In this document: positions 1 through 9,199 of the stretch, piece after piece
Layout of the letters: each line of letters starts with the position of its first letter
Position numbering within the stretch: the stretch's first letter is position 1
Assembly: GCA_944321125.1 (NCBI GenBank)
Contig: CALUKD010000013.1
Coordinates: 31,129-95,128, forward strand
Direction: 5' to 3'
Origin: Candidatus Butyricimonas faecavium
Lineage (GTDB): Bacteria > Bacteroidota > Bacteroidia > Bacteroidales > Marinifilaceae
DNA: 64,000 nucleotides
Position numbers and translations under genes: made by a program
Notes under the pieces: generated by a model
Told to the model about the DNA's origin: nothing
The model's input: the letters and a program-made list of their open reading frames with translations, nothing else
Databases searched by the model: none

Positions 1-1050
1 GGCAGCACCCTTTACATGCCCGGCACAAAGGATATTAAGGATAAGGTGGTAAATAAGCAGCTTGACGTAACATCCTTTGTGATGTGTTGTGAGGATGCTA
101 TAAAGGAGGAGGATTTGCCCGTAGCAGAACAGAACATCCTCTCAACAATGGATTATCTCGCAGATAAAATCGACGCAGGAGTCATATCTTGCGATGACAT
201 TCCCCTGATATTTGTCAGAGTTAGAAATCCCGAACATTTTAAAAGTTTTGCAGCAAAAATAACAGCACGTCAGGCAAATATACTCACCGGATTTAATTTT
301 CCGAAGTTTAATAGTCGCAATGCTTTGGGTGTGTTACAGACTCTTGTTGAAGTAAACAAGAGGGTTGGTACACTTTTATACGGAATGCCGATTCTTGAGG
401 GCGAGGAATGTGCCTTCAGAGAATCTCGCAACCAAGAACTTCTCCTACTTAGGAATATTCTTGAGCCATATAAGGATCTTATACTTAACATCCGTGTTGG
501 CGGCACAGATATGTCGTCACTTTTTGGTGTGCGAAGAGGTATCAATTCCTCGGTATACGATATCATGCCTGTACGAGATGCGCTGTCTGATATTTTGAAC
601 TTTTTCAATCGCTTTAATGACTATTGTGTATCAGCTGCAGTTTGGGAATACTTCCGTGTATATAAAGAAGATGATATTAACGATGTTATCAAAAAAGACT
701 TTCATAATGCTCTTATAAAAGGTCAGGATATCATAAATCCCGCAATCGATGGATTGTTGAAAGAGGTCCTTGTTGATCGTGCCAATGGATTTGTCGGAAA
801 GACTATAATCCATCCCACTCATGCAAAATTCGTCAATGCAATGTTTACCGTAGTGGAAGAAGAATACAATGATGCCATTCAGATTCTTAACACTTCCGGT
901 GGTGTCATCAAGAGCAAAGGTCGTGGTAAAATGAATGAAATTGGCCCGCATCATCGTTGGGCTGAAAAAATCGTTAAACGTGCAAATGTATATGGTGTAA
1001 TCAAGAATGAAGATTCGATAATAAATCTTGTTCTTGGGCATGATGAATAA
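1..1050 (+). CDS. HpcH/CitE-like C-C bond lyase (5' partial)
   Basis: The reading frame is open from the first base, and the residues before the first ATG (position 16) continue the typical N-terminus of the family (LYMPGT), so the true start lies upstream of the window. This TIM-barrel family cleaves or forms C-C bonds in CoA thioesters or oxo-acids (citryl-CoA, malyl-CoA and related substrates). Visible motifs are the early EDA, an arginine-containing segment (FVRVRNPEHF), a mid-protein GGTD and the late GKTIIHPTH, which matches the GK-xIHP signature of CitE-like lyases. The closest match I recall is the lyase family linked to tellurium-resistance (Ter) biosynthetic modules, but there are no ter genes here. 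It overlaps the next gene, suggesting translational coupling. The substrate is unknown. Confidence 0.7.
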   Translation, partial: GSTLYMPGTKDIKDKVVNKQLDVTSFVMCCEDAIKEEDLPVAEQNILSTMDYLADKIDAGVISCDDIPLIFVRVRNPEHFKSFAAKITARQANILTGFNFPKFNSRNALGVLQTLVEVNKRVGTLLYGMPILEGEECAFRESRNQELLLLRNILEPYKDLILNIRVGGTDMSSLFGVRRGINSSVYDIMPVRDALSDILNFFNRFNDYCVSAAVWEYFRVYKEDDINDVIKKDFHNALIKGQDIINPAIDGLLKEVLVDRANGFVGKTIIHPTHAKFVNAMFTVVEEEYNDAIQILNTSGGVIKSKGRGKMNEIGPHHRWAEKIVKRANVYGVIKNEDSIINLVLGHDE

Positions 1051-1999
1051 TTCGGAGATGAAACTTATATTAGGAACAATGAACTTTGGTCCACAGCTTG
1101 ACTTGGAAGCAAGTCGAGGTATGGTGGAGACATTTCTGAAAACAGGCAATATCGAATTAGATACCGCTTATGTTTATAATGGAGGTACAACAGAGGAATA
1201 TCTTGGTTCAATTTTTTCAGGATTGAAATCAGGCAGCTATTATCTTGCGACAAAAGTACACCCAAGAATTACCGGGAAGTTGGATAGAGAGACCATTTTA
1301 ATGGAGTTCAATGAATCGCTTAGACGAATGAATCAGGATAGTGTTGATTTATTATATTTTCACTTTCCTGACGGTAAAACGCCTATTGAACCAGCTCTTG
1401 AAACAATCGCGGAATTAAAGGAACAAGGCAAAATAAAAGAATTTGGACTTAGTAACTATCCTTCATGGCAGGTTGTTGACGTCTGGCACAAATGTGATAA
1501 GCTTGGGCTCCCAAAACCCACAGTATACCAAGGAATGTACAACGCCGTTTGTCGTAATGTAGATTCTGAGCTCTTCCCTGCTATACGTTCGTTGGGTATG
1601 CGTTTTTACGCATTCAATCCACTGGCGGGTGGACTTCTTTCCGGTAAGCAGTTAGATTTTGACAAAGAACCGGAACCAGGCCGTTTTGCTCGTCTGAATA
1701 GCTATCGCGACCGCTATTGGAAGCATTCATATTTTGATGCACTTGGAGAAATCAAAAACGCTTGTGATGCTGAAAATGTTCCCATGGCTGAAGTAGCTTA
1801 CAGATGGCTCATCCATCATTCTAATATGAATGCAGAATTAGGAGATGGCATACTCTTAGGCGCTTCACGCATAGAACAAATGGAGAAGAATATAGATGCC
1901 GCTTCAAAAGGAGAACTGCCACAAGGGATTCTTGAAGCAATTGATGCGGCTTGGGAAATTGCGAAACCAGATAGTCCTGCTTACTTCAAATTTATCTAA
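1040..1999 (+). CDS. Aldo/keto reductase (AKR7-like)
   Basis: NAD(P)H-dependent reductase of aldehydes or ketones with a TIM-barrel fold. The AKR catalytic tetrad is visible: Asp and Tyr in LDTAYVYNGG, Lys in ATKVHP and His in LLYFHFPD. The tail GILLGASRIEQMEKNI is the cofactor-binding end of the family. The length (319 aa) is normal, and overall wording resembles aflatoxin-aldehyde reductases. A TTG start at 1028 is possible, but ATG at 1040 or 1043, overlapping the stop of the upstream lyase, is preferred; ATG 1058 is a third option. It is the second gene of a tightly packed run whose other members handle oxo- and dicarboxylic acids, so it may reduce an intermediate of that pathway (inference). 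Confidence 0.85.
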   Translation: MMNNSEMKLILGTMNFGPQLDLEASRGMVETFLKTGNIELDTAYVYNGGTTEEYLGSIFSGLKSGSYYLATKVHPRITGKLDRETILMEFNESLRRMNQDSVDLLYFHFPDGKTPIEPALETIAELKEQGKIKEFGLSNYPSWQVVDVWHKCDKLGLPKPTVYQGMYNAVCRNVDSELFPAIRSLGMRFYAFNPLAGGLLSGKQLDFDKEPEPGRFARLNSYRDRYWKHSYFDALGEIKNACDAENVPMAEVAYRWLIHHSNMNAELGDGILLGASRIEQMEKNIDAASKGELPQGILEAIDAAWEIAKPDSPAYFKFI

Positions 2000-3348
2000 T
2001 GAATATGAATGTTTCTGAGAAATTTTTCTTCGAAATTGATCATGTGGCAGGTATGACTGTTCCTGCCGCTGTTATGGAAAGGGCCAAACATTCCTTGCTT
2101 GACTATCTTGCTGTAACATGTGCCGGAGCTGTTTTTCAATCTGAGAAATTAAAAAGGTACTTTGATTTTGCACAACCTGAAGCAGGAATGTTTAAGGCGA
2201 TAGGTTTGGGGCGAAATCTTGTATTGAAAGAGGCTGTTTTTCTAAATGGGTTGAATGCCCATGCCCTTGATTTTGATGATGGTACAAATTCTGGAATCAT
2301 TCATTTGGGTTCTCCCATTTTTTCTCTCCTATTGCCATTGGCACAAAGATATCATATCCAATTAGATAAATTATTGTCATCTGCAATTGTAGGTTATGAG
2401 GCTTCATATACTATGGCGGTATCAATCCAGCCAAAGCATAAGGCTATGGGGTACCATGCGACAGGCACTTGTGGCGTCATTGGAGCGACATTAGCTGCTG
2501 CATATATGTTGGACTTTTCAGCAGAAGAAAGATATCAAGCATTTGCAACTTCTTGCGTTTCTGCTACCGGAATGTTAAAAGTTTTAGACGATGGCTCTGA
2601 ATTGAAACCGTATAATGTGGCAAAAACAGTGTTGCTTGCATTGAGTAGTTTACAATTGGCTAAAGCAGGATTCAAGGGACATACAGACCCGCTGGGAGGT
2701 TACAGAGGTTTTCTGAAAATGATGTCAGGAGATGATAAAACAGAAATCAAATCTGCATTACTTAACGGGTCTTATGCTATTATGAAAAGTTATACCAAGC
2801 CTTATGCGTCATGTCGTTACACCCACCCTGCTGTAGAAGCTGCAATCTTATTGCGGAACGAGAATATGTTATCTCCAGGCGAAATTAAAAGCATTGAGGT
2901 AGAAACATATGATTTGGCTGTATCTGGACATGATCATAAAGATGTCATTGGGTCTTATTCAGCCAAGATGAGTATACCTTATAGTACTGCAGTTGCCCTT
3001 ATTTACGGGAAGGCCGGTCTACAGGAATTCGGAGACGACGCACTTAATTCAGATGTTGTAAAGGAGTTAACCAATAAGGTAAACGTAGTAGCAGATGAGA
3101 AGTTGAGTGTGAATTTTCCAATGGAACAAAGTGCGATTGTGACAATTCGCTCAACAAAAGGTGATTTTACAAAAAAAATAGATTACCCTAAAGGGGAACC
3201 AGAAAATCCGATGAGTGAAGATGAGTTTTACAATCGATATAAAGATTTAATGACATTTGGCAATGTGAAAGAAGATGTTTATACATCTATTTACAAAATG
3301 ATGAGCCAAAAGAACACTAAAGTTACAAATTTGATTATAAACCTATAA
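1999..3348 (+). CDS. MmgE/PrpD family protein
   Basis: Member of the 2-methylcitrate dehydratase / iminodisuccinate epimerase / cis-aconitate decarboxylase superfamily, 449 aa, the usual size. Recognisable blocks are LLDYLAVTCAGA near the N-terminus, NGLNAHALDFDDG around residues 85-95, YHATGTCGVIGATLAAA around 152-167, and the SYTKPYASCRYTHPAVEAA block around 265-280, which carries conserved Lys, Cys and His. The start codon shares a base with the upstream stop (TAATG), so it is translationally coupled to the reductase gene. The family removes water or CO2 from, or epimerises, polycarboxylic acids, which fits the neighbouring fumarase-type genes. The substrate cannot be read from the sequence. 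Confidence 0.85.
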   Translation: MNMNVSEKFFFEIDHVAGMTVPAAVMERAKHSLLDYLAVTCAGAVFQSEKLKRYFDFAQPEAGMFKAIGLGRNLVLKEAVFLNGLNAHALDFDDGTNSGIIHLGSPIFSLLLPLAQRYHIQLDKLLSSAIVGYEASYTMAVSIQPKHKAMGYHATGTCGVIGATLAAAYMLDFSAEERYQAFATSCVSATGMLKVLDDGSELKPYNVAKTVLLALSSLQLAKAGFKGHTDPLGGYRGFLKMMSGDDKTEIKSALLNGSYAIMKSYTKPYASCRYTHPAVEAAILLRNENMLSPGEIKSIEVETYDLAVSGHDHKDVIGSYSAKMSIPYSTAVALIYGKAGLQEFGDDALNSDVVKELTNKVNVVADEKLSVNFPMEQSAIVTIRSTKGDFTKKIDYPKGEPENPMSEDEFYNRYKDLMTFGNVKEDVYTSIYKMMSQKNTKVTNLIINL

Positions 3349-3351
3349 GAT

Positions 3352-4479
3352 ATGGTTGAACTTCAAAAACTTTTTCCGGCCTTACACGGCATGGGACTAA
3401 ATTTCTTTACAGGAGTTCCGGATTCATTACTGAATGACTTCTGTCTGTATCTTGTCAACAATATGCCCAACAATCAGCATGTTATGGCGGCGAACGAAGG
3501 GAATGCCATTGGTATAGCGGCTGGTTATCATATGGCAACTGGGGAAATTCCTGTTGTGTATATGCAGAATTCAGGCATTGGCAATGCAACAAATCCTCTG
3601 CTATCCCTAACTCATAAGGATGTTTATTCAATACCGCTTATCTTGGTTATTGGTTGGAGAGGAGATCCTGCTATTCAGGATCATGCCCAACATAAGAAAC
3701 AGGGTGAATTGACTCCAGTTCTAATGAAAGACATGGATATCCCTTATGAAATTCTTGATTCCGATGATACAGTCATTGAACAGTTTGCTTGGGCGGCAGA
3801 GCAGGCAAAGAAATCGAATTCTCCAGTTGCTCTTATTGTCAAGAAAGCTATATTGACACAAAAAGAAAAAAAGCAAGAATATGCTGATAGCCCGCTTATG
3901 AATCGAGAGGAGGCCATTTCCGCAGTCCTTGATGTTTTAGGGAATGATGCTATTTATCTTGCTACTACTGGTCGCGCTACCCGTGAACTTCACGAGCAAA
4001 TAATGCAACATGGTTATGACTATGGAATCGAATTTCTCAATGTGGGAGCGATGGGTCATCTCTCATCCATAGGCCTCGGTCTGGCGATGGGCGCACCTGA
4101 TAAAAAGATTGTTGTTTTTGATGGTGACGCGGCTGCCGTAATGCATATGGGCAGTTTTGCCACCAACGGACGTTATCAACCCACAAATTTGATTCACATC
4201 GTATTAAATAATGGCGTAAACGAATCTGTGGGTGGTCAGAAATCGTCTGGACAAATTATTGACCTTACCACGGTTGCAAATGGGTGTGGTTATTTAACCC
4301 TTAATAAACCAGTTGAGAGCAAGGAAGAGCTTAAAAACATCGTTAAAAGACTTGCAGAAGACAATCATCTTTCATTTATTGACGTTCATGTTCGACAAGG
4401 CATCCGCAAAGATCTACCTGGCTTAAAGATAGAGCATCAAGTAGCGAAACAGTCTCTTATGAGCAACTTAAAGAAATAG
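3352..4479 (+). CDS. aepY: Phosphonopyruvate decarboxylase-like ThDP enzyme
   Basis: Thiamine-diphosphate enzyme of the phosphonopyruvate/sulfopyruvate decarboxylase group. The N-terminal pyrimidine-binding half carries TGVPDSLL and the catalytic glutamate in AANEGNAIGIAAGY (about E49). The C-terminal half carries the ThDP/Mg site with GDA at about 258-260 and NN at 286-287, followed by NESVGGQKS. The length of 375 aa and the order of domains match AepY/Ppd, which converts 3-phosphonopyruvate to phosphonoacetaldehyde. It lies 3 bp after the PrpD-like gene. The enzyme that makes phosphonopyruvate (PEP mutase) is not in the window, so either it lies upstream or this enzyme decarboxylates another 3-substituted pyruvate. 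The symbol reflects family resemblance rather than proven substrate. Confidence 0.8.
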   Translation: MVELQKLFPALHGMGLNFFTGVPDSLLNDFCLYLVNNMPNNQHVMAANEGNAIGIAAGYHMATGEIPVVYMQNSGIGNATNPLLSLTHKDVYSIPLILVIGWRGDPAIQDHAQHKKQGELTPVLMKDMDIPYEILDSDDTVIEQFAWAAEQAKKSNSPVALIVKKAILTQKEKKQEYADSPLMNREEAISAVLDVLGNDAIYLATTGRATRELHEQIMQHGYDYGIEFLNVGAMGHLSSIGLGLAMGAPDKKIVVFDGDAAAVMHMGSFATNGRYQPTNLIHIVLNNGVNESVGGQKSSGQIIDLTTVANGCGYLTLNKPVESKEELKNIVKRLAEDNHLSFIDVHVRQGIRKDLPGLKIEHQVAKQSLMSNLKK

Positions 4480-4494
4480 GCCATATAGTGTTTG

Positions 4495-5175
4495 ATGACG
4501 TATAGAACGGATAACATAACAGCGAAGGATGGATCTGAAATTATAATAACCTTTTATGCTCATGCTTCTATTGGAATAGCATGTGCTGGAAAGCAAATAT
4601 ATTTGGACCCAGTAGGTGAAAAATATGAGACTGATTTTTCTTCAGAAAGGAAAGCAGATTTAATTCTACTGACACACCACCATTCAGATCATTTAGACCC
4701 TTGTTCAATCACCACACTTTCGACACAAACAACTACTATTATTGGAAATAGGAAGTGTTTAGACTTTGTTGATTGCAGATTGACTGCTCCATATCAAACA
4801 TTTTGGTATAAAAGCATCAAAATTGAGACAATACCAGCCTATAATGTTACGCCAAGCCATTTGAAATATCATCCTAAAGAGGACGGGGGGCTTGGGTATC
4901 TGCTTACTATAGGAGGTACGAGAATTTATATTGCAGGCGATACGGAAGACAATAATGATATTCTTGCCCTAAGAAATATTGATATAGCTTTCTTACCAGT
5001 TAATTACCCCTACACAATGACAATTTTGCAAGTTGAAAATGTGGTCAAGACTATCAGGCCTAATATTTTTTATCCATATCATTGCGGAACATCTAACGGC
5101 ATCATCACAGATGTGTCACAATTAGCAGATTCATTAAAAGATTTTACTGAGGTAAGGATTAGAAATATGATATAA
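4495..5175 (+). CDS. Metallo-beta-lactamase-fold hydrolase (UlaG-like)
   Basis: Small MBL-fold protein (about 226 aa). The zinc-binding signature THHHSDHLD is at about residues 60-68, AGDTED around 150 supplies the next ligand, and a late YPYHCG near residue 200 supplies the last histidine. The pattern is that of the UlaG-like lactonase/phosphodiesterase branch and it has no signal peptide, so it should be cytoplasmic. The upstream TTG at 4492 is not needed because an ATG follows directly. It sits 15 bp after the ThDP enzyme and 2 bp before the fumarase-type beta subunit. It could hydrolyse a lactone, thioester or phosphodiester intermediate; the substrate is unknown. Confidence 0.75.
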   Translation: MTYRTDNITAKDGSEIIITFYAHASIGIACAGKQIYLDPVGEKYETDFSSERKADLILLTHHHSDHLDPCSITTLSTQTTTIIGNRKCLDFVDCRLTAPYQTFWYKSIKIETIPAYNVTPSHLKYHPKEDGGLGYLLTIGGTRIYIAGDTEDNNDILALRNIDIAFLPVNYPYTMTILQVENVVKTIRPNIFYPYHCGTSNGIITDVSQLADSLKDFTEVRIRNMI

Positions 5176-5177
5176 TC

Positions 5178-5684
5178 ATGATATATTTAACAACCCCATT
5201 CAGCGAAGAGGATATCGCTAAGCTTCAAGTTGGAGATGTCGTTTCTATAAGTGGTTACATTTATACTGGCCGAGATGCAGTCCTTCCTAAAATTGTAAGA
5301 CATGCAGAGGAGGGCACATTGGAAGAGATAAATGTAAATCTGCAGGGTCAGGTGATTTTCCATACAGCGGTAAGTCCGGCAGGCGTTGGTCCCACATCAA
5401 GTAACAAATTGGAAATTGAATCGACTTTTGAGCCCTTGTCAAGACATGGTATAAAAATGCATCTGGGAAAGGGCGCAATCAAGCCAGAAACGGTTGACGC
5501 ATTGAAAGATAATAATGCCGTATTTGCTATAATACCTCCTGTTACAGCTTTATTGGGCAGTAAGACCTCGGATATCAAATGCGTGTGCTACCCTGAATTG
5601 GGTATGGAAGCGCTACACTCAATCAAAGTAGATGGCTTTCAGGCCATCATTGCTGCGGCTCACGGCAAAAGTATTTATGAATAG
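5178..5684 (+). CDS. Class I fumarase/tartrate dehydratase-type beta subunit
   Basis: Matches the beta (C-terminal) half of two-subunit class I fumarases and L-tartrate dehydratases (FumB-type domain, 168 aa; TtdB in E. coli is near 200). Conserved blocks are VGDVVSISGYIYTGRDA, the GPTSSNKLE substrate-binding loop, and GKGAI. It pairs with the alpha subunit encoded 23 bp downstream. The order here is beta then alpha, the reverse of the common ttdA-ttdB order. The enzyme would add or remove water on a dicarboxylic acid such as fumarate/malate, tartrate or a substituted relative. Its placement in a biosynthetic cluster rather than with TCA genes suggests a dedicated pathway role (inference). 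Confidence 0.85.
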   Translation: MIYLTTPFSEEDIAKLQVGDVVSISGYIYTGRDAVLPKIVRHAEEGTLEEINVNLQGQVIFHTAVSPAGVGPTSSNKLEIESTFEPLSRHGIKMHLGKGAIKPETVDALKDNNAVFAIIPPVTALLGSKTSDIKCVCYPELGMEALHSIKVDGFQAIIAAAHGKSIYE

Positions 5685-5707
5685 TAATCCTCAAAAATTG
5701 AACAATT

Positions 5708-6559
5708 ATGGCGAATGAAACAATTGAGAAAGTTGCAACTTGTCTCGTGAAGGCTGCTAGCACGTTTCGTGAGGATCAAAAGGATGCGTACCGTAAGGCC
5801 ATTGCCCAAGAACCTGGTAGTAGCAGTTGCTGGGTGATGCAGCAGATATTGGAGAATGCTCTGGTAGCAGAGAAGACATGTGGGCCATTGTGCGATGATA
5901 CAGGCATTCCACATGTTTATATCGAACTTGGCAAGAATCGTGCCCTTACAGGACAGATGATGCAGGATATCAAAGATGGAATATGTCAAGGTCTTCGCCA
6001 ACTCCCTGGTCGTCCTATGGCTATCAAAGGCAACGATTGTGAGCGTATAGACCAAAGTGGCGGCCTAAATGAAGATAGTGGTGCATTGGAACCGTCACCT
6101 TTTCTTATTAGAGAGTGTGACGAAGATGATGTTTTACGTTTAACCATTATGATGTTAGGAGGGGGACCCGCTATTCGAGGCATTACACAACGTATTTTCC
6201 ATAAGCATAGTGTGCCGGTAGTGATTGATGAAATAGTTAATCGAGTAATTCCTGCTGTACGCCAGTTAGGATGTTCTCCATGTACGTTAGCCATAGGAAT
6301 TGGACGGTCACAATTTGAGGCAACATCTATGATGATAGAAGCCATGGTAAAGGGTAATTATAACGTTCAAAGTGACATGGAACGTATAATAACTGAGAAA
6401 GTTAATGAATCAAATACAGGAGCCCTTGGGTTAGGCGGTAAGAACTCAGTGCTTGCCACATTTGTGAAGGTCGGCCCGCAACGTGCAAGTGGAGTGCGGA
6501 TTGTCGCTCTCCGCCCATGCTGTTGTTTTGAACCAAGAAGAGCTTCTGTATTATTATAG
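5708..6559 (+). CDS. Class I fumarase/tartrate dehydratase-type alpha subunit
   Basis: The [4Fe-4S] hydro-lyase alpha subunit, 283 aa. Candidate cluster cysteines lie in CGPLCDDTG (about residues 57-65), in QLGCSPCTLAIGIGRS (about 190-205) and in the C-terminal RPCCCFEPRRA. A GGGPAIRG loop is also present. The length and ending match TtdA-type proteins, so it looks intact. With the beta subunit just upstream it should form an oxygen-sensitive dehydratase/hydratase. It ends the first tightly packed block; about 165 bp of A+T-rich sequence separate it from the next gene, so a separate promoter could exist there, although none with a clear TAnnTTTG box was found. Confidence 0.87.
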   Translation: MANETIEKVATCLVKAASTFREDQKDAYRKAIAQEPGSSSCWVMQQILENALVAEKTCGPLCDDTGIPHVYIELGKNRALTGQMMQDIKDGICQGLRQLPGRPMAIKGNDCERIDQSGGLNEDSGALEPSPFLIRECDEDDVLRLTIMMLGGGPAIRGITQRIFHKHSVPVVIDEIVNRVIPAVRQLGCSPCTLAIGIGRSQFEATSMMIEAMVKGNYNVQSDMERIITEKVNESNTGALGLGGKNSVLATFVKVGPQRASGVRIVALRPCCCFEPRRASVLL

Positions 6560-6723
6560 TAAACACATCTAGCCAATCTTACCTATCTCCCGGTTTATCC
6601 GTTCTGCTTGTTTAGTACATCTTACTTAAATAATGACTTATTAGTTGGTAATTGATATAAATATATTAATGATAAGTTTCATTGGCGTAGGATAAGGAGA
6701 AAATTTATACGACTAAAAGTAAA

Positions 6724-7908
6724 ATGAAACGATTTATGATAATTGGGGCTTCTGTCCTTCAGATGCCTGCCATTGTCAAGGCAAAGCAAATGGGTCTTGA
6801 AGTTGCTGTCGTCGACTACGACCCTAATGCAGTCGGTATCAAATACGCCGATCATTATTATAATGCTTCAACGATGGATGACGATGCTGTTACAAAAGCA
6901 GCAAAAGACTTTCTGCCGGATGGTATAATGACCCTTGCTACCGACATGCCAATGAGAGGGGTTGCTAAAGCCTCACAAGCGCTGGGGCTTCACAGTATCA
7001 GTTACGCAACTGCTTTAAAGGCTACTGATAAATATCTTATGATTAGAGCGTTTAAAGAACATGATGTTGAGTCGCCATGGTATTATATGGTAAATGATAA
7101 GGATGAACTGTTTGCGTTGCGCGATAAGCTTTCCTATCCTTGTATAATGAAACCGACAGACAATGCTGGGAGTCATGGTGTTGTAAAAGTAGATTCATTC
7201 GAAGCTTTAACTCAAAATTACGAATATAGCCTGACAAACAGTAGGCACGGCGGTGTAATTGTAGAGGAGTTTCTTGATGGCGAAGAAGTTTCTGTAGAAG
7301 TCATGGTTGTCAAAGGCGAGGTTAATATACTTCAAATAACAGATAAGATTACTACCGGCGCTCCACATTTCGTAGAGATGGGGCATACCCAGCCATCTAG
7401 GAAAGATACCATTACACAGCAGCAGATTCGATGCCTTGCACAAAAAGCTGTAAAATCTTTGGGTATCACTAACGGACCATGCCACGTAGAGATGATGGTT
7501 ACATCTCGTGGCCCTGTAATGGTTGAGCTTGGAGCTCGGATGGGAGGTGATAACATAACAACCCATCTAGTTCCATTAAGTACCGGTATTGATATGACTG
7601 AGGCCTCCATCCATGTCGCATTAGGTGAAAAATCAGAAATCACACCGACAATTAAGAAGGGGGCTGCCATAAGGTATCTCTGCGCTGATGAAGGAATAAT
7701 CAAGAATATTAGCGGCATAGATGAAGTGCGTCAGATTCCTGGCATTATAGAGATAACTCTGACTAAACAACCTGGTGATAAATCAACTCCGATTACATGC
7801 AGCAATGACCGTATCGGTTTTGTAATCGCACAGGGAATAGACGCAGACGATGCTGCATCGATTTGTGAGAAAGCAATCAAACTTATAAATATTGAAGTAA
7901 ACAATTAG
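6724..7908 (+). CDS. ATP-grasp carboxylate-amine/thiol ligase
   Basis: ATP-grasp protein of 394 aa. The N-terminal Rossmann-like pre-ATP-grasp domain starts MIIGASVLQMPAIVKAKQ. The ATP-binding lid contains KPTDNAGSHGV around residue 140, EEFLDGEEVSVEVMV follows near 180, and the metal/ATP-binding VELGARMGGD block is at about 262-271. The family activates a carboxylate as an acyl-phosphate and joins it to an amine or thiol, as in dipeptide or amino-acid-sugar ligation. It is followed 6 bp later by a DegT aminotransferase, so the pair may install and cap an amino group on the cluster's product (inference). The acceptor is unknown. Confidence 0.85.
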   Translation: MKRFMIIGASVLQMPAIVKAKQMGLEVAVVDYDPNAVGIKYADHYYNASTMDDDAVTKAAKDFLPDGIMTLATDMPMRGVAKASQALGLHSISYATALKATDKYLMIRAFKEHDVESPWYYMVNDKDELFALRDKLSYPCIMKPTDNAGSHGVVKVDSFEALTQNYEYSLTNSRHGGVIVEEFLDGEEVSVEVMVVKGEVNILQITDKITTGAPHFVEMGHTQPSRKDTITQQQIRCLAQKAVKSLGITNGPCHVEMMVTSRGPVMVELGARMGGDNITTHLVPLSTGIDMTEASIHVALGEKSEITPTIKKGAAIRYLCADEGIIKNISGIDEVRQIPGIIEITLTKQPGDKSTPITCSNDRIGFVIAQGIDADDAASICEKAIKLINIEVNN

Positions 7909-7914
7909 ATAAAA

Positions 7915-9156
7915 ATGAACGTAAAAATGAATATACCATTCTCGCCACCTGATATGTCAGAGGCTGAGGTTCTAGAAGTTGCAGAGGCTTTGAAGTCTGG
8001 TTGGATTACTACCGGACCGAAGACAAAGGAGTTCGAGCATCTTATTTCAATGTGTTGCCAGACTGCTAAATATGATGCCGATGGAAAACCTGAGCATACA
8101 ACGGTTTGTCTTAACTCAGCAACTGCAGCTATGGAACTTGCCCTTCGTGTTCTTGGAATTGGCGAAGGAGATGAGGTTATTGTTCCCGCATACACCTATA
8201 CTGCAACGGCAAGCTCTGTTTGCCATGTAGGTGCTCGTCCTATTCTGATTGATTGTGCACCCGGTTCGTTTGAAATGGATTATGACAAGATGGCAGAGGC
8301 TATCAACGAGCGCACTAAGGCAATTATGCCTGTTGACCTCGGAGGTATTGTGGCCGATTATGACAAGGTATTTGCTACAGTTGAGAGCAAAATAAATCTT
8401 TTCAAACCAACTAATAACATTCAGCGCGCATTTGGCCGTTGTATTGTCATTGCTGATGCAGCTCATGCTTTCGGAGCTATGTGGCATGGTAAGATGTGCG
8501 GCGAGATAGCAGACTTCACATCGTTCAGTTTCCATGCAGTCAAGAATCTTACCACAGCTGAAGGGGGTGCGCTGACATGGCGTTCACGCGAAGGCCTCAA
8601 CAACGAGGTTATCTACAAGCAGTTGCAATTATTGTCGCTTCACGGTCAAAACAAGGATGCTCTTGCCAAAACTAAACTCGGTGCATGGGAATATGACATT
8701 ATTGGCACATGGTATAAATGCAATATGACCGACGTCATGGCCGGAATCGGACTTGCTCAACTCAAACGCTATCCCGAGATGCTTCGTCGTCGCCGTCAGC
8801 TCATAGAGCGCTACAACGTTGCACTCGCTCCTTATAACGTTAAGGTTTTAAATCACTACGATAACGAGCATTTGTCGAGCGGGCATTTATATTTGGTTCG
8901 CATAAATAATGCTACAGTTGAACAACGTAACGAAATCATTGTTAAGATGGCCGAGAGAGGCATCGCAACCAATGTTCATTATAAGCCTCTGCCCATGATG
9001 ACGGCCTACAAAGCTCTTGGCTACGATATTAAAGACTATCCCAATGCCTTTGAACAGTATCATAATGAGATAACCCTCCCTCTACACACCCGTCTCACTG
9101 ATGACGAGGCCGAGTATATTCTTAGCAATTTCATCGATATAATAAAAGAGTTTTGA
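7915..9156 (+). CDS. DegT/DnrJ/EryC1/StrS aminotransferase
   Basis: PLP-dependent sugar or small-molecule aminotransferase (413 aa, full length). Conserved segments are MNIPFSPPDMSEAEV, LNSATAAMELALRVLGIGEGDEVIVPAYTYTATA, an Asp in VIADAAHAFGA that contacts PLP, and the Schiff-base lysine in FHAVKNLTTAEGG (about residue 210). The C-terminal GHLYLVRINN and NVHYKPLPMMTAYKALGY are typical of nucleotide-sugar transaminases in O-antigen and capsule loci. The start at 7915 is followed by a second ATG at 7927 that fits the family N-terminus equally well. The neighbouring second DegT gene is inactive, so this is the only working aminotransferase visible in the cluster. Confidence 0.9.
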   Translation: MNVKMNIPFSPPDMSEAEVLEVAEALKSGWITTGPKTKEFEHLISMCCQTAKYDADGKPEHTTVCLNSATAAMELALRVLGIGEGDEVIVPAYTYTATASSVCHVGARPILIDCAPGSFEMDYDKMAEAINERTKAIMPVDLGGIVADYDKVFATVESKINLFKPTNNIQRAFGRCIVIADAAHAFGAMWHGKMCGEIADFTSFSFHAVKNLTTAEGGALTWRSREGLNNEVIYKQLQLLSLHGQNKDALAKTKLGAWEYDIIGTWYKCNMTDVMAGIGLAQLKRYPEMLRRRRQLIERYNVALAPYNVKVLNHYDNEHLSSGHLYLVRINNATVEQRNEIIVKMAERGIATNVHYKPLPMMTAYKALGYDIKDYPNAFEQYHNEITLPLHTRLTDDEAEYILSNFIDIIKEF

Positions 9157-9199
9157 TGCAGCATCTAAATGTCATTACACTTTTGGTATGATAACGTAG

